Origin: Mycolicibacterium hassiacum DSM 44199
GTDB taxonomy: Bacteria; Actinomycetota; Actinomycetes; Mycobacteriales; Mycobacteriaceae
Length of the DNA: 64,000 nt
Reading direction: 5' to 3'
Assembly (NCBI RefSeq): GCF_900603025.1
Contig: NZ_LR026975.1
Location: 2,728,001-2,792,000 of the forward strand
Shown in pieces: positions 24,806-33,676 of this stretch. The notes beneath the pieces were generated by a model. The model searched no databases. It saw only the letters and a list, made by a program, of their open reading frames with translations, and had not been told where the DNA came from. Position 1 is the first letter of the stretch, and every line of letters starts with the position of its first letter. A program made the position numbers and the translations under genes.

Positions 24806-26107
24806 ATGGCATGGGATTTCGAGACCGACCCGGAGTACCAGAAGGTCCTGGACTGGGCCGACGAGTTCGTGCGCAACGAGGTCGAACCACTCGATCTGGT
24901 GTTCCCGCACCAGCAGTTCGTCCCACTGGAGGGCAGGCGCCGGGAGGCGATCGAACCGCTCAAACAGGAGGTGCGCCACCGCGGGTTGTGGGCCACCCAT
25001 CTGGGTCCCGAACTCGGCGGGCAGGGCTACGGACAGCTGAAGTTGGCGCTGCTCAACGAGATTCTGGGCCGATCACAGTGGGCACCGGTGGTGTTCGGAT
25101 GCCAGGCCCCCGACACCGGCAACGCCGAGATCATCGCCCACTACGGCACCGAGGAGCAGAAGAAGCGTTACCTGCAGCCGTTGCTCGACGGCGAGCTGTT
25201 CTCCTGCTACTCGATGACCGAGCCGCACGCCGGCGCCGACCCCACCATGTTCAAGACGCGTGCGGTGCGTGACGGTGACGACTGGGTGATCAACGGCTGG
25301 AAGTTCTTCTCCTCCAACGCCACCACCGCGTCGTTCCTGATCGTGATGGCCGTGACGAACCCGGATGTCAGCGCCTATCAGGGCATGTCGATGTTCCTGG
25401 TGCCCACCGACACCCCGGGCGTGAAGATCGAACGCAGTATCGGCCTGTACGGGGATCCGCCGGGAACAGGATCGCATGCGCTGATCCACTACGACAACGT
25501 GCGGGTGCCCGCCGATGCGCTGCTCGGCGGTGAGGGGCAGGCCTTCGCGATCGCCCAGACCCGCCTCGGCGGCGGGCGCATCCACCACGCGATGCGCACC
25601 ATCGGGTTGGCCCGCAAGGCGCTCGACATGATGTGCGAACGGGCACTCAGCCGCCAGACCCAGGGCAGCCGGTTGTCGGACAAGCAGTTCGTCCAGGGCT
25701 ATATCGCCGACTCGTACGCGCAGCTGCTTCAGTTCCGGTTGATGGTGCTCTACACCGCGTGGGAGATCGACAAGTACAACGACTACAAGAAGGTGCGCAA
25801 GGACATCGCCGCGGTGAAGGCGGTCATGCCCACCGTGTTGCACGACATCGCCTGGCGCGCCATGCAGGTGCACGGGGCGCTCGGGGTGACCGACGAGATG
25901 CCGTTCATGGGCATGATCACCGGCGCGGCGGTGATGGGGCTGGCCGACGGCCCGACCGAGGTGCACAAGGCGACGGTCGCCAAGCAGGTGCTAAGGGACT
26001 ACCAGCCCAGCACGGATGTCTGGCCGTCGGAGTGGATTCCGCGCAAACGGGAGGCCGCTGTGGCCAAGTACGCCGAATACCTCGAGCACGAGGTGGGCAA
26101 CCTGTGA
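24806..26107 (+). CDS. Acyl-CoA dehydrogenase (ACAD10/11-like partner of a kinase)
   Basis: A 433-aa flavoprotein of the acyl-CoA dehydrogenase superfamily: YSMTEPHAGADPT and a ...DGPTEVHK region near the C-terminus are typical of the ACAD10/11 branch. The next gene, with a 4-base overlap, is an APH-type kinase. In mammals the same two activities are fused in ACAD10/11 and process 4-hydroxyacyl-CoA by phosphorylation and elimination; in Pseudomonas levulinate breakdown they are separate (LvaA-LvaC). The same role here is an inference from context. Confidence 0.9.
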   Translation: MAWDFETDPEYQKVLDWADEFVRNEVEPLDLVFPHQQFVPLEGRRREAIEPLKQEVRHRGLWATHLGPELGGQGYGQLKLALLNEILGRSQWAPVVFGCQAPDTGNAEIIAHYGTEEQKKRYLQPLLDGELFSCYSMTEPHAGADPTMFKTRAVRDGDDWVINGWKFFSSNATTASFLIVMAVTNPDVSAYQGMSMFLVPTDTPGVKIERSIGLYGDPPGTGSHALIHYDNVRVPADALLGGEGQAFAIAQTRLGGGRIHHAMRTIGLARKALDMMCERALSRQTQGSRLSDKQFVQGYIADSYAQLLQFRLMVLYTAWEIDKYNDYKKVRKDIAAVKAVMPTVLHDIAWRAMQVHGALGVTDEMPFMGMITGAAVMGLADGPTEVHKATVAKQVLRDYQPSTDVWPSEWIPRKREAAVAKYAEYLEHEVGNL

Positions 26108-27138
26108 CCGAGCACCGCATCGACACCACCAGGCTGGCCGCCTGGATGGACGACGCCGGACTGCCCGGCAAGGGTGAGCCGTTGCAGGCCGACTTCCTCT
26201 CCGGCGGAACCCAGAACGTCATCTACCGGATCCGTCGCGGCGAACATGTCTGTGTGCTGCGCATGCCGCCGCCGGACGCCCCAGCCGACCGCGACAAAGG
26301 CATCCTGCGCGAGTGGCGGATCATCGAGGCCCTCGACGGCACCGAGGTACCGCACACCGCGGCGGTGGCGGTGTGCACCGAACCCGCGATCCTGGGGCGA
26401 CCGTTCTACCTGATGGGCTACGTCGACGGGTGGTCGCCGATGGATCTGGTCGATCGGCGTTGGCCGGCGCCGTTCGACACCGATCCAAGTGCCCGGGCCG
26501 GGCTGGCCTACCAGCTCGCCGAGGGGATCGCACTGCTGTCGAAGGTGGACTGGAAGGCCAAGGGCCTGCACGATCTCGGCCGCCCCGACGGCTTTCACGA
26601 ACGCCAGGTGGACAGGTGGACCGGCTTCTTCGAACGGATCAAGGGCCGGGAGTTGGACGGCATGGACGTCGCCACCGAGTGGCTGCGCACCCGTCGGCCC
26701 CGCGACTACATCCCCGGCCTGATGCACGGCGACTATCAGTTCGCCAACGTGATGTACCACCACGGCGCGCCGGCTCGGCTGGCCGCGATCGTCGACTGGG
26801 AGATGGGCACCGTCGGCGACCCCAAACTCGACCTGGGCTGGATGGTGCAGAGCTGGCCGGAGAACACCGACGCCCCCGGCGAATCCGAGATGAGCTATGT
26901 CGACATGCGCGGTATGCCGTCGCGCAGCGCGGTGGTGGCGCACTACGCCGAGGTGTCCGGGCGTCAGGTCGACGATCTCGACTACTACGTGGTGCTGGCC
27001 AAGTGGAAGCTGGCCATCGTGCTGGAGCAGGGCTACCAGCGCGCGGGCGACAATCCGAAGCTGCTCGCCTACGGACCGGTCATCACCGCGCTGATGCGGT
27101 CCGCCGCCGAGCTGGCCGAATCCAGCGACTACCGATGA
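26104..27138 (+). CDS. APH-type phosphotransferase (hydroxyacyl-CoA kinase candidate)
   Basis: A 344-aa aminoglycoside-phosphotransferase-fold kinase. The catalytic loop is H208-G-D210-YQFAN and the metal site lies in the following VDWEMG. GTG at 26104 overlaps the FadE stop (GTGA), so the proteins are translationally coupled. The pairing with an ACAD10/11-like dehydrogenase points to phosphorylation of a 4-hydroxyacyl-CoA rather than to antibiotic resistance. The operon ends here; the next gene is convergent. Confidence 0.88.
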   Translation: MTEHRIDTTRLAAWMDDAGLPGKGEPLQADFLSGGTQNVIYRIRRGEHVCVLRMPPPDAPADRDKGILREWRIIEALDGTEVPHTAAVAVCTEPAILGRPFYLMGYVDGWSPMDLVDRRWPAPFDTDPSARAGLAYQLAEGIALLSKVDWKAKGLHDLGRPDGFHERQVDRWTGFFERIKGRELDGMDVATEWLRTRRPRDYIPGLMHGDYQFANVMYHHGAPARLAAIVDWEMGTVGDPKLDLGWMVQSWPENTDAPGESEMSYVDMRGMPSRSAVVAHYAEVSGRQVDDLDYYVVLAKWKLAIVLEQGYQRAGDNPKLLAYGPVITALMRSAAELAESSDYR

Positions 27139-27204
27139 GGACCTCGGTACGGCCGGCCTGCGGGCCGCCCGACGTGGCGAGCGTCGAGCGGGCCCGAGCG
27201 GCGC

Positions 27205-27708
27205 TCAGCTGGCAGGCACCAGATCGGCCGCGACCGAGACCATCATTCCGCAGCGGAACGTCTCGATCGGACCGACGTGCACGTCGCGGGCACCCGCGGC
27301 CGCCAGCGCCCGCGCCTTGAAAGCCCTTGCCGCGCCGCTCAAATGGTGGCGCACCCCGTCGACCCGGCAGTCCAGCTCGGCCGACAGTCGTTCCTCGCCC
27401 CACAACGTGACCTCGGTGGCCCCCTGCTCCAGTGCCACCCGCACGTGCTCGAGAACCCGGGGGTCCCGGTCCAGCAGGTCCGCGGCCACCGCCACCGTCT
27501 GCGGGTGCGGACGGTCGGCCCAGTCGGTCAGCACCGACTCCAGGCTCAGCGTCTCGGCGCCGAGGATCTGCAGCGGCAGCCGATCGGCGTCGTCGTCGAC
27601 CAGCACGGTGACGTCCCATCCGGCCATGCTGCGGTCGTAGATCCAGCCGCCGGCGTACGTCACCGCGGAGAGCACCGTCGGGGCGACGACGTCGAGGCGA
27701 TACCTCAT
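27205..27708 (-). CDS. Hypothetical protein coupled to a TetR gene
   Basis: A 167-aa soluble protein, MRYRLDVVAPTVLSAVTYAG, which I do not recognise. The sequence has alternating alpha/beta character (GWDVTVLVDD, VTLWGEERLS) and no membrane segment. Its ATG overlaps the stop of the upstream TetR gene (ATGA), so it is coexpressed with that regulator. A role connected with the regulator's ligand is possible but unsupported. Confidence 0.7.
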   Translation of the reverse strand: MRYRLDVVAPTVLSAVTYAGGWIYDRSMAGWDVTVLVDDDADRLPLQILGAETLSLESVLTDWADRPHPQTVAVAADLLDRDPRVLEHVRVALEQGATEVTLWGEERLSAELDCRVDGVRHHLSGAARAFKARALAAAGARDVHVGPIETFRCGMMVSVAADLVPAS

Positions 27709-28322
27709 GTCGAGCTCCGAGGCGCCAGCTCGCGTCCCAGTGCCTCCGCGTACCCCTTGAACACCTCGGTCAGCGGGATTGAGGGATCGAGCAACCATAG
27801 GGTCTCCATTCCGTTGATAAAGGCGAGTATTTCCGTGGCTTTCTGGGCTGGGTCCACATCGGTGCGGTACTTGCCGCTCTGCTGGCCTCGCCGGATGATC
27901 CCGACGATGATGTCCACCGCGTCGCGGTAGCGCTTGAGCAGTCGGTCGTGCAACGGGGCGTCCGGCGCGATGTTCTCGGCCAGCAGCACCGTGAACGTGC
28001 CGACGAGTTCGGGTGCCCGGTCGAACCGCTCGGGCACCCGCATGAGTTCGCTGACCAGATCCCCGGAGCGGTAGTCGGCGTGCACCGCGTCGTCGGCGTC
28101 CCGGGCGTCGAGGACAGCGTTGAGCAGCTGCTCCTTGGACTGGAAGTGGTGCAGCAGACCGGCCGGGGTCACCCCCGCCTCACGGGCGATCTGCGCGAGC
28201 GAGGTGTTGCGCCAACCGTTGCGCGCCAGCAAACGCTCAGCGACCAACATGATCCGTTGACGTCGGTCTTCGCCCTTAGCCAGCAACGTCGCATACGGCC
28301 GCGACGGCTCCGACTCGGACAC
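27705..28322 (-). CDS. TetR-family regulator
   Basis: A 205-aa TetR protein with HTH segment SLAQIAREAGVTPAGLLHHF. The open frame extends further upstream across the palindrome, but GTG at 28322 has GGAAGGGG before it and leaves the operator outside the gene. A 16-bp-arm perfect inverted repeat lies directly upstream. Likely targets are itself with the coupled hypothetical gene, and possibly the acyl-CoA operon that ends at 28503. Confidence 0.88.
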   Translation of the reverse strand: MSESEPSRPYATLLAKGEDRRQRIMLVAERLLARNGWRNTSLAQIAREAGVTPAGLLHHFQSKEQLLNAVLDARDADDAVHADYRSGDLVSELMRVPERFDRAPELVGTFTVLLAENIAPDAPLHDRLLKRYRDAVDIIVGIIRRGQQSGKYRTDVDPAQKATEILAFINGMETLWLLDPSIPLTEVFKGYAEALGRELAPRSST

Positions 28323-28332
28323 CGAACCCCTT

Positions 28333-28376
28333 CCGGTAAACCAACCTAGTGAACACACAGTAGGTTGGTTTACCGG
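28333..28376. promoter_or_regulatory. Perfect 16-bp inverted repeat, TetR operator
   Basis: Arms CCGGTAAACCAACCTA (28333-28348) and TAGGTTGGTTTACCGG (28361-28376) are perfect reverse complements with a 12-base spacer. The site begins 11 bases upstream of the TetR start. Such length may hold two dimers. Confidence 0.7.
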
Positions 28377-28502
28377 CTGTGACAAGGGCCTCAGAGAAAT
28401 TACCTTTTGACTGCCGTCACAGCCGCGGTTTCGGTTCCGTCGACACACGCGCGCCCGGCTCGGCGCCCACTTCACCGAGGGCGCTGAGTTCTATTCCACC
28501 GG

Positions 28503-29651
28503 CTACAGCCCCAGCGACTTGGCGATGATCACCTTCATCACCTCGCTGGTCCCGGCATAGATACGGGTCACCCGGGCGTCGGTGTACAGCCGCGCGATCG
28601 GGTACTCCATCATGTAGCCGTACCCGCCGAACAGCTGCAGGCAGCGGTCCACCACCCGGGCCTGCATCTCGGTGCAGAACAGCTTCACCCGGGCCGCATC
28701 GGCCGGTGACAGCTCGCCCTCCACGTGCAGAGCGATCGCGCGGTCGAGCATCGCCTGGGCCGCCTCCACCTCGGTCGAACAGGCCGCCAGCTCGAACTTG
28801 GTGTTCTGGAACGATGCCACCGGCGTGCCGAACGCCTTGCGGCTCTTGGTGTACTCGATCGTCGTCTCCACCGCGGACCGGGCCTGCGCGACCGAGCCGA
28901 CCGCCACGGTCAGCCGCTCCTGCGGCAGGTTGTGACCGAGGTAGGTGAACGCCTCGCCCTCCTCGCCGAGCATGTTGGCCGCCGGCACCCGGACGTCGAC
29001 GAACGACAGTTCGGCGGTGTCCTGGACCTTGCAGCCCATCTTCTCCAGCTCGCGGCCGCGAGTGAATCCCGGCATGCCGTCCTCGACGACGAACAGGCTC
29101 AGGCCCTTGCGGCGGTTGTCCGGGTCGGTCGAGGTGCGGGCGACCACGATGACGAGATCGGCCTGCATTCCGCCGGTGATGAAGGTCTTGGCGCCGTTGA
29201 TGACCCAGTCGTCACCGTCGCGCACCGCGGTGGTGCGGATTCCCGCGAGGTCGGAGCCGGTGCCCGGCTCGGTCATCGCGATCGCGGTGAGCAGCTCCCC
29301 CGACGCCAGTCCCGGGAACCAGCGCTTGCGCTGCTCCTCGTTCGCGTAGTGCAGGAAATACGGCAGGATCACCTCGAGCTGGGTCCGCACCGTCGACAGC
29401 GTCACCAGCGCCCGCGCCGCCTCCTCCTGCAGCACGACGTTGAACCGGTAGTCCGGGTTACCCCCGCCGCCGTACTCCTCGGGGATCGCCATGCCCAGCA
29501 TCCCCAACTCGCCCATGCGCCGGAACACCTCGCGCGGCATACGCCCGCGCTTCTCCCATTCCGGGTAGTTGGGCACCACTTCCTTCTCGACGAAGTCGCG
29601 GGCCAGTTGCCGGAACGCCTCGTGGTCCTCGGTGAACAGATCTCTGCGCAC
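28503..29651 (-). CDS. Acyl-CoA dehydrogenase
   Basis: A 382-aa FAD-dependent acyl-CoA dehydrogenase: AMTEPGTGSDLAG, a GGYGYMMEYP segment and the C-terminal IYAGTSEVMKVIIAKSLGL, which holds the typical glutamate. It would introduce the 2,3-double bond into an acyl-CoA. GTG at 29651 follows an AAGGAAA sequence. It is the last gene of the operon that runs from 36240 down to 28503. Confidence 0.93.
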   Translation of the reverse strand: MRRDLFTEDHEAFRQLARDFVEKEVVPNYPEWEKRGRMPREVFRRMGELGMLGMAIPEEYGGGGNPDYRFNVVLQEEAARALVTLSTVRTQLEVILPYFLHYANEEQRKRWFPGLASGELLTAIAMTEPGTGSDLAGIRTTAVRDGDDWVINGAKTFITGGMQADLVIVVARTSTDPDNRRKGLSLFVVEDGMPGFTRGRELEKMGCKVQDTAELSFVDVRVPAANMLGEEGEAFTYLGHNLPQERLTVAVGSVAQARSAVETTIEYTKSRKAFGTPVASFQNTKFELAACSTEVEAAQAMLDRAIALHVEGELSPADAARVKLFCTEMQARVVDRCLQLFGGYGYMMEYPIARLYTDARVTRIYAGTSEVMKVIIAKSLGL

Positions 29652-29708
29652 GGTGAGTTTCCTTCGGATTCTTGCGGCCTTCGGTTTCGGCCCGATCGGG
29701 CGACTGGG

Positions 29709-30857
29709 CTAGGCGACGAGCTCGACAAGCGTGGCGTTGGCGGTGCCGCCGCCCTCGCACATCGTCTGCAGCCCGTAGCGAATTCCGTTGTCGCGCATGT
29801 GGTGCAGCATGCGCGTCATGAGGATCGCCCCAGACGCGCCCAACGGATGGCCTACCGCGATCGCCCCGCCCAGCGGGTTGAGTTTGGCTTCCTCGGCGCC
29901 GGTTTCGGCCAGCCACGCCAGCGGCACCGGCGCGAACGCCTCGTTGACCTCGAACACCCCGACCTCGTCGAGGCTCACCCCGGCCTTGCGCAGCACCTTC
30001 TCGGTGGCCGGGATCGGGCCGGTGAGCATCAGCACGGGATCGGCGCCGGTGACCGCGCCCGCGCGGTAGCGGGCGATCGGTTGCAGCCCCATGGCCACGG
30101 CGGTCTCGGCGGACATCACCAGCAGTGCCGCCGCCCCGTCGGAGATCTGCGACGAGTTGCCGGCGTGGATGAGGCCGTCATCCTTGAATGCCGGCTTGAG
30201 CGTGGCCAGCTTCTCGACGGTGGTGCCGCGGCGCACCCCCTCGTCGGCCACCACCGGCTCACCGTCACCGGTGAAGACCGGCATGATCTGCGTCTCGAAC
30301 GCGCCCCGGTCCTGGGCAGCGGCGGCCAGTTCGTGCGAGCGGACCGAGTACTCGTCCAGCTGGGTGCGGGAGAACCCCCACTTCTCGGCGATCAGTTCCG
30401 CCGAGATGCCCTGGTTGAACGAGAAACCCTTATAGCGGTCAAGAACTTTCGGGCCGTACGGCATGCCGGTGGCGCGCGCCGAACCCAGCGGCACCCGGCT
30501 CATCACCTCCACACCGCCGGCGATCACGATGTCCTGCTGTCCCGACATCACCGCGTGCACGGCGAAATCGAGCGCCTGTTGACTCGATCCGCAGGCCCGG
30601 TTGACCGTGGTGCCGGGGATGTGCTCGGGCCAGCCCGCGGCCAGCACCGCGTAGCGCCCGATGTTGCTGGACTGGTCGCCGATCTGCGACACGCACCCCC
30701 AGACCACGTCGTCGACGATGTTGGGGTCAATCCCGTTTCGCTCGACGATCGCGTTGAGCACCAGCGCCGACAGGTCGGCGGCATGCATCTCCGACAACCC
30801 GCCGTTGCGCTTGCCGATCGGGGTACGTACCGCGTCGACGATGACGGTTTCACGCAT
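29709..30857 (-). CDS. Acetyl-CoA acyltransferase (thiolase)
   Basis: A 382-aa classical thiolase. The acyl-accepting cysteine is C89 (NRACGSSQQA); the NEAF, GHPLGASG and C-terminal CEGGGTANA motifs are present. It carries out the last, thiolytic step of beta-oxidation. Its start overlaps the enoyl-CoA hydratase gene by 8 bases. It completes a nearly full set of beta-oxidation enzymes in this operon. Confidence 0.95.
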   Translation of the reverse strand: MRETVIVDAVRTPIGKRNGGLSEMHAADLSALVLNAIVERNGIDPNIVDDVVWGCVSQIGDQSSNIGRYAVLAAGWPEHIPGTTVNRACGSSQQALDFAVHAVMSGQQDIVIAGGVEVMSRVPLGSARATGMPYGPKVLDRYKGFSFNQGISAELIAEKWGFSRTQLDEYSVRSHELAAAAQDRGAFETQIMPVFTGDGEPVVADEGVRRGTTVEKLATLKPAFKDDGLIHAGNSSQISDGAAALLVMSAETAVAMGLQPIARYRAGAVTGADPVLMLTGPIPATEKVLRKAGVSLDEVGVFEVNEAFAPVPLAWLAETGAEEAKLNPLGGAIAVGHPLGASGAILMTRMLHHMRDNGIRYGLQTMCEGGGTANATLVELVA

Positions 30858-31671
30858 GGTCTTTCTCCGATCCGGGCGACAACGCCCATCGACCCGTGAA
30901 TGTCGGCTGACGTTTCTCGGCGAACGCCCGGTAGGCCTCAGCCGTGTCCACTGTGGCGAAGTTACCCGTTTGGGCCCACGCCTCGTTCGCCAGGGCTTCC
31001 CGCAACGTCACGTTCGCGCCGTCGTTGAGCAGCGCCTTGCTCTGCGCCAGCGCCACCGGCGGGCCCGCGGCCAGCCGCGCGGCCAGATCGGCGACGAACG
31101 CGTCGATCTCGTCGGCGCCCTTCACCCAGGTCACCAGCCCGAGCGCGTGCGCCTCCGCCGCGTCGATCATCTCGCCCAACAGCACCAGCCGCTTGGCCTG
31201 CTGCAGCCCGACCAGTTTCGGCAGCAGCCACGACCCACCCAGATCCACCGACAGGCCACGCTTGGCGAAGATCTGGCAGAACCGCGATTCCGGTGTGGCG
31301 ACCACGAAGTCGCAGCCGAGGGCCAGGTTCCAGCCGGCGCCGACGGCCACGCCGGTCACCTTCGCGATGGTCGGCACCGAGAGGTCGTGCAGTGCCAGCG
31401 CGACATCGGTGAGCCGGCGCAACTTGTGCCGGGGATGGATGTGCTCGGGGGTGGAGATGTCGGCGCCGGAGCAGAACGCTCCCCCGGCACCGGTGATCAC
31501 CAGCACCCGCAGCTCGGTGTCACGGGCGGCGGCCCGCAACGCCTCGGCGAGCTCCTCCCACAGCCGTGCGTCGATCGCGTTCTTGCGCTCGGGACGGTTG
31601 AGGGTCAGTGTGCGGACCCCGTCCTGCTCGGATACGAGCAGCACCGGGTCGCTCGATGCGGTGGAACTCAT
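30850..31671 (-). CDS. Enoyl-CoA hydratase/isomerase
   Basis: A 273-aa crotonase-fold protein. The oxyanion-hole regions GAFCSGADIS and the VAVGAGWNLALGCD segment are clear. The usual catalytic glutamates are not obvious: SVDLGGSWLLPKLVG stands where one is often found, so the exact reaction (hydratase, isomerase or another) is open. Its start overlaps the CoA-transferase stop by four bases. Confidence 0.9.
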   Translation of the reverse strand: MSSTASSDPVLLVSEQDGVRTLTLNRPERKNAIDARLWEELAEALRAAARDTELRVLVITGAGGAFCSGADISTPEHIHPRHKLRRLTDVALALHDLSVPTIAKVTGVAVGAGWNLALGCDFVVATPESRFCQIFAKRGLSVDLGGSWLLPKLVGLQQAKRLVLLGEMIDAAEAHALGLVTWVKGADEIDAFVADLAARLAAGPPVALAQSKALLNDGANVTLREALANEAWAQTGNFATVDTAEAYRAFAEKRQPTFTGRWALSPGSEKDHA

Positions 31672-32921
31672 CGGTACTCCGGTCCGATCACGCCGTCGGC
31701 GCGCAGGTTCTTGATCTCGGTTTCGCTGTAGCCCAATTCGGCGAGCACCGCGTCGGTATGCTCCCCCAGTCCGGGCACCGGCCCCATCGGCTGGTCGAAG
31801 CCGGTGATCACCGGTGGTGGCCGCAGGGCCTTGATCTCACCTTTCGGGGTGCTGAGCGGGCGCCAGCGGTCCCGGGCGGCCAGGTGCGGGTGGTTGATCA
31901 CCTCGCTGGGCCGGTTGAACCGGGCGTTGCCGATGCCGGCAGCGTCGGCGATGCGCTGGATCTCGTCCAGGTCGTGGCGGGCGCACCAGTCGCGGATCGC
32001 CTCGTCGAGGATCGCCCGGTGCTCGCAACGCTGGGGGTTGGTGGCGAACCGCGGGTCGTCGGCCAGGTCGGGCCGGTCGATGATCTCGCGGGCCAGCCGC
32101 TGCCATTCCCGGTCGTTGGTGGTGCCGAGCACCACCGTCTGGCCGTCGCGGGTGGGGTAGGCGCCGTACGGGGCGACCGCCGGGGAGCCGACGCCGATGG
32201 GTTCCTGGTCGATGCCGGAGTGTTGGGTGTAGGTCAACGAGTAGCCCATGACGTCGGTCATCACGTCGAACAGGCTGACCTCCACCGCCTGCGTGGTGGG
32301 CACGCCGTCCGGATGGCGGGCGCGCCCCAGCAGCAGCGCCATTACCGAGATCGCCGCGTACAGCCCGGTGCTGAAGTCGGCGATCGCCGGTCCGGGTTTG
32401 GCCGGCATGCCCGGATAACCGGTGACCGCGCACGAACCGGTCTCCGCCTGGACGAGCAGGTCGTAGGCGCGCTTGTGCGAAATCGGACCGCCGCGCCCGT
32501 AGCCGTCGATCTCGACCGGGATGACCCGGGGATGGCGCTCGGCGAGATCGGCGGCCGCCAGTCCCAGCCGCCCCAGCGCGCCGGGAGCGAGGTTGGAGAC
32601 GAACACCTCCGCGCGGTCGAGCAGCCGGTGCACCAGCTCCAGCCCGGCCGCCGTCTTGGTGTTGATCGTGACCGACTCCTTGCCGCGGTTGGCCCACACG
32701 AAATGGGCGGCCAGCCCGCCGGGGCCGTTGACGACGTCGTCGTAGTGGCGGGCGAAATCCCCGCCGTCGGGGTTCTCCACCTTGATCACCCGCGCCCCGA
32801 AATCGGCGAGCACCCGGGTGCACATCGGGGCGGCGACCGCCTGCTCCATCGCGATGACGGTGACGCCGGCGAGCGGTGCGACGGCCTGCCGCCCCGCCCC
32901 CGTCACATCGGACCCGCTCAC
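31668..32921 (-). CDS. CaiB/BaiF family CoA transferase
   Basis: A 417-aa class III CoA transferase. The catalytic aspartate is in PGPAIADFSTGLYAA. It moves CoA between carboxylic acids and so can activate a substrate or recycle CoA. GTG at 32921 overlaps the SDR stop (GTGA); a very long frame continuing upstream is an artefact of reading through the two genes before it. The operon context suggests it primes the acid that enters the beta-oxidation steps encoded here. Confidence 0.93.
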   Translation of the reverse strand: MSGSDVTGAGRQAVAPLAGVTVIAMEQAVAAPMCTRVLADFGARVIKVENPDGGDFARHYDDVVNGPGGLAAHFVWANRGKESVTINTKTAAGLELVHRLLDRAEVFVSNLAPGALGRLGLAAADLAERHPRVIPVEIDGYGRGGPISHKRAYDLLVQAETGSCAVTGYPGMPAKPGPAIADFSTGLYAAISVMALLLGRARHPDGVPTTQAVEVSLFDVMTDVMGYSLTYTQHSGIDQEPIGVGSPAVAPYGAYPTRDGQTVVLGTTNDREWQRLAREIIDRPDLADDPRFATNPQRCEHRAILDEAIRDWCARHDLDEIQRIADAAGIGNARFNRPSEVINHPHLAARDRWRPLSTPKGEIKALRPPPVITGFDQPMGPVPGLGEHTDAVLAELGYSETEIKNLRADGVIGPEYR

Positions 32922-33676
32922 ATCACCATGCCGCCGTCGACCGGCAGCACCTGTCCGGTGATGTAGGACGCGGCGTCGGAGGCCATGAAGACGAACGCCC
33001 CGGCGATCTCCTCGGGTTCGGCCCACCGCTTCATCGGGATGCGGTTCATCATGTTGGCCGCGAACTTCTCGTTGGTGCGGATGGTCTCGGTCATCGGTGT
33101 GGCCGCCAGCGGGGCCAGCGCGTTCACCGAGATCTTCTTGGTAGCCAGTTCGCGCGCAAGCGATTTGGTGAACCCGATGATGCCGGCCTTGGCCGCCGAG
33201 TAGTTGACCTGGCCGAGCGTCCCGGTGATACCCGCCGCGGAGGTGACGTTGACGATGCGTCCGGTGCCGTCGGTCGGGATGTAGGGCAGCGCGGCCTGGG
33301 TGACGTTGAACGCGCCGAGCACGTGGATGTCGAACAGCAGCTTGACCGAGTCGATGCCGGTCTTCTCGAACATCGCCGGACGGGTGATGCCGGCGTTGTT
33401 GATCACGATGTGCAGCTTCCCGTCGGCCAGGCCCGCGGCCTGGGCGGCGGCGGCATCCGCGGCGGCCCGGTCGGACACGTCCAGCGCGGCGGCCTCGGCC
33501 CGGCCGCCCGCCGCCGAGATGCGTTCGGCCACAGCCGCTGCACCGTCCTTGTCGAGGTCGGTGACCAGCACCGCGGCGCCTGCGGCGGCGAGCGCTTCGG
33601 ACACCGCCGAGCCGATGCCGCCCGCGGCACCGGTGACCAGTGCCGAGCGGCCGGTCAGGTCGAAGTAGTTCCTCAC
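32918..33676 (-). CDS. Short-chain dehydrogenase/reductase (3-hydroxyacyl-CoA type)
   Basis: A 252-aa classical SDR: TGAAGGIG, NNAG, catalytic Ser in NVTSAAG and YSAAK. GTG at 33676 with AAGGAG upstream abuts the FadE stop. Lying between an acyl-CoA dehydrogenase, a hydratase and a thiolase, it probably performs the 3-hydroxyacyl-CoA dehydrogenase step. No dedicated 3-hydroxyacyl-CoA dehydrogenase of another type is in the operon. Confidence 0.9.
   Translation of the reverse strand: MRNYFDLTGRSALVTGAAGGIGSAVSEALAAAGAAVLVTDLDKDGAAAVAERISAAGGRAEAAALDVSDRAAADAAAAQAAGLADGKLHIVINNAGITRPAMFEKTGIDSVKLLFDIHVLGAFNVTQAALPYIPTDGTGRIVNVTSAAGITGTLGQVNYSAAKAGIIGFTKSLARELATKKISVNALAPLAATPMTETIRTNEKFAANMMNRIPMKRWAEPEEIAGAFVFMASDAASYITGQVLPVDGGMVM

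Noticed and set aside
26104..27138. APH-type kinase as an antibiotic-resistance gene
   Set aside because: The overlap with an ACAD10/11-like dehydrogenase and the catabolic context favour a hydroxyacyl-CoA kinase.
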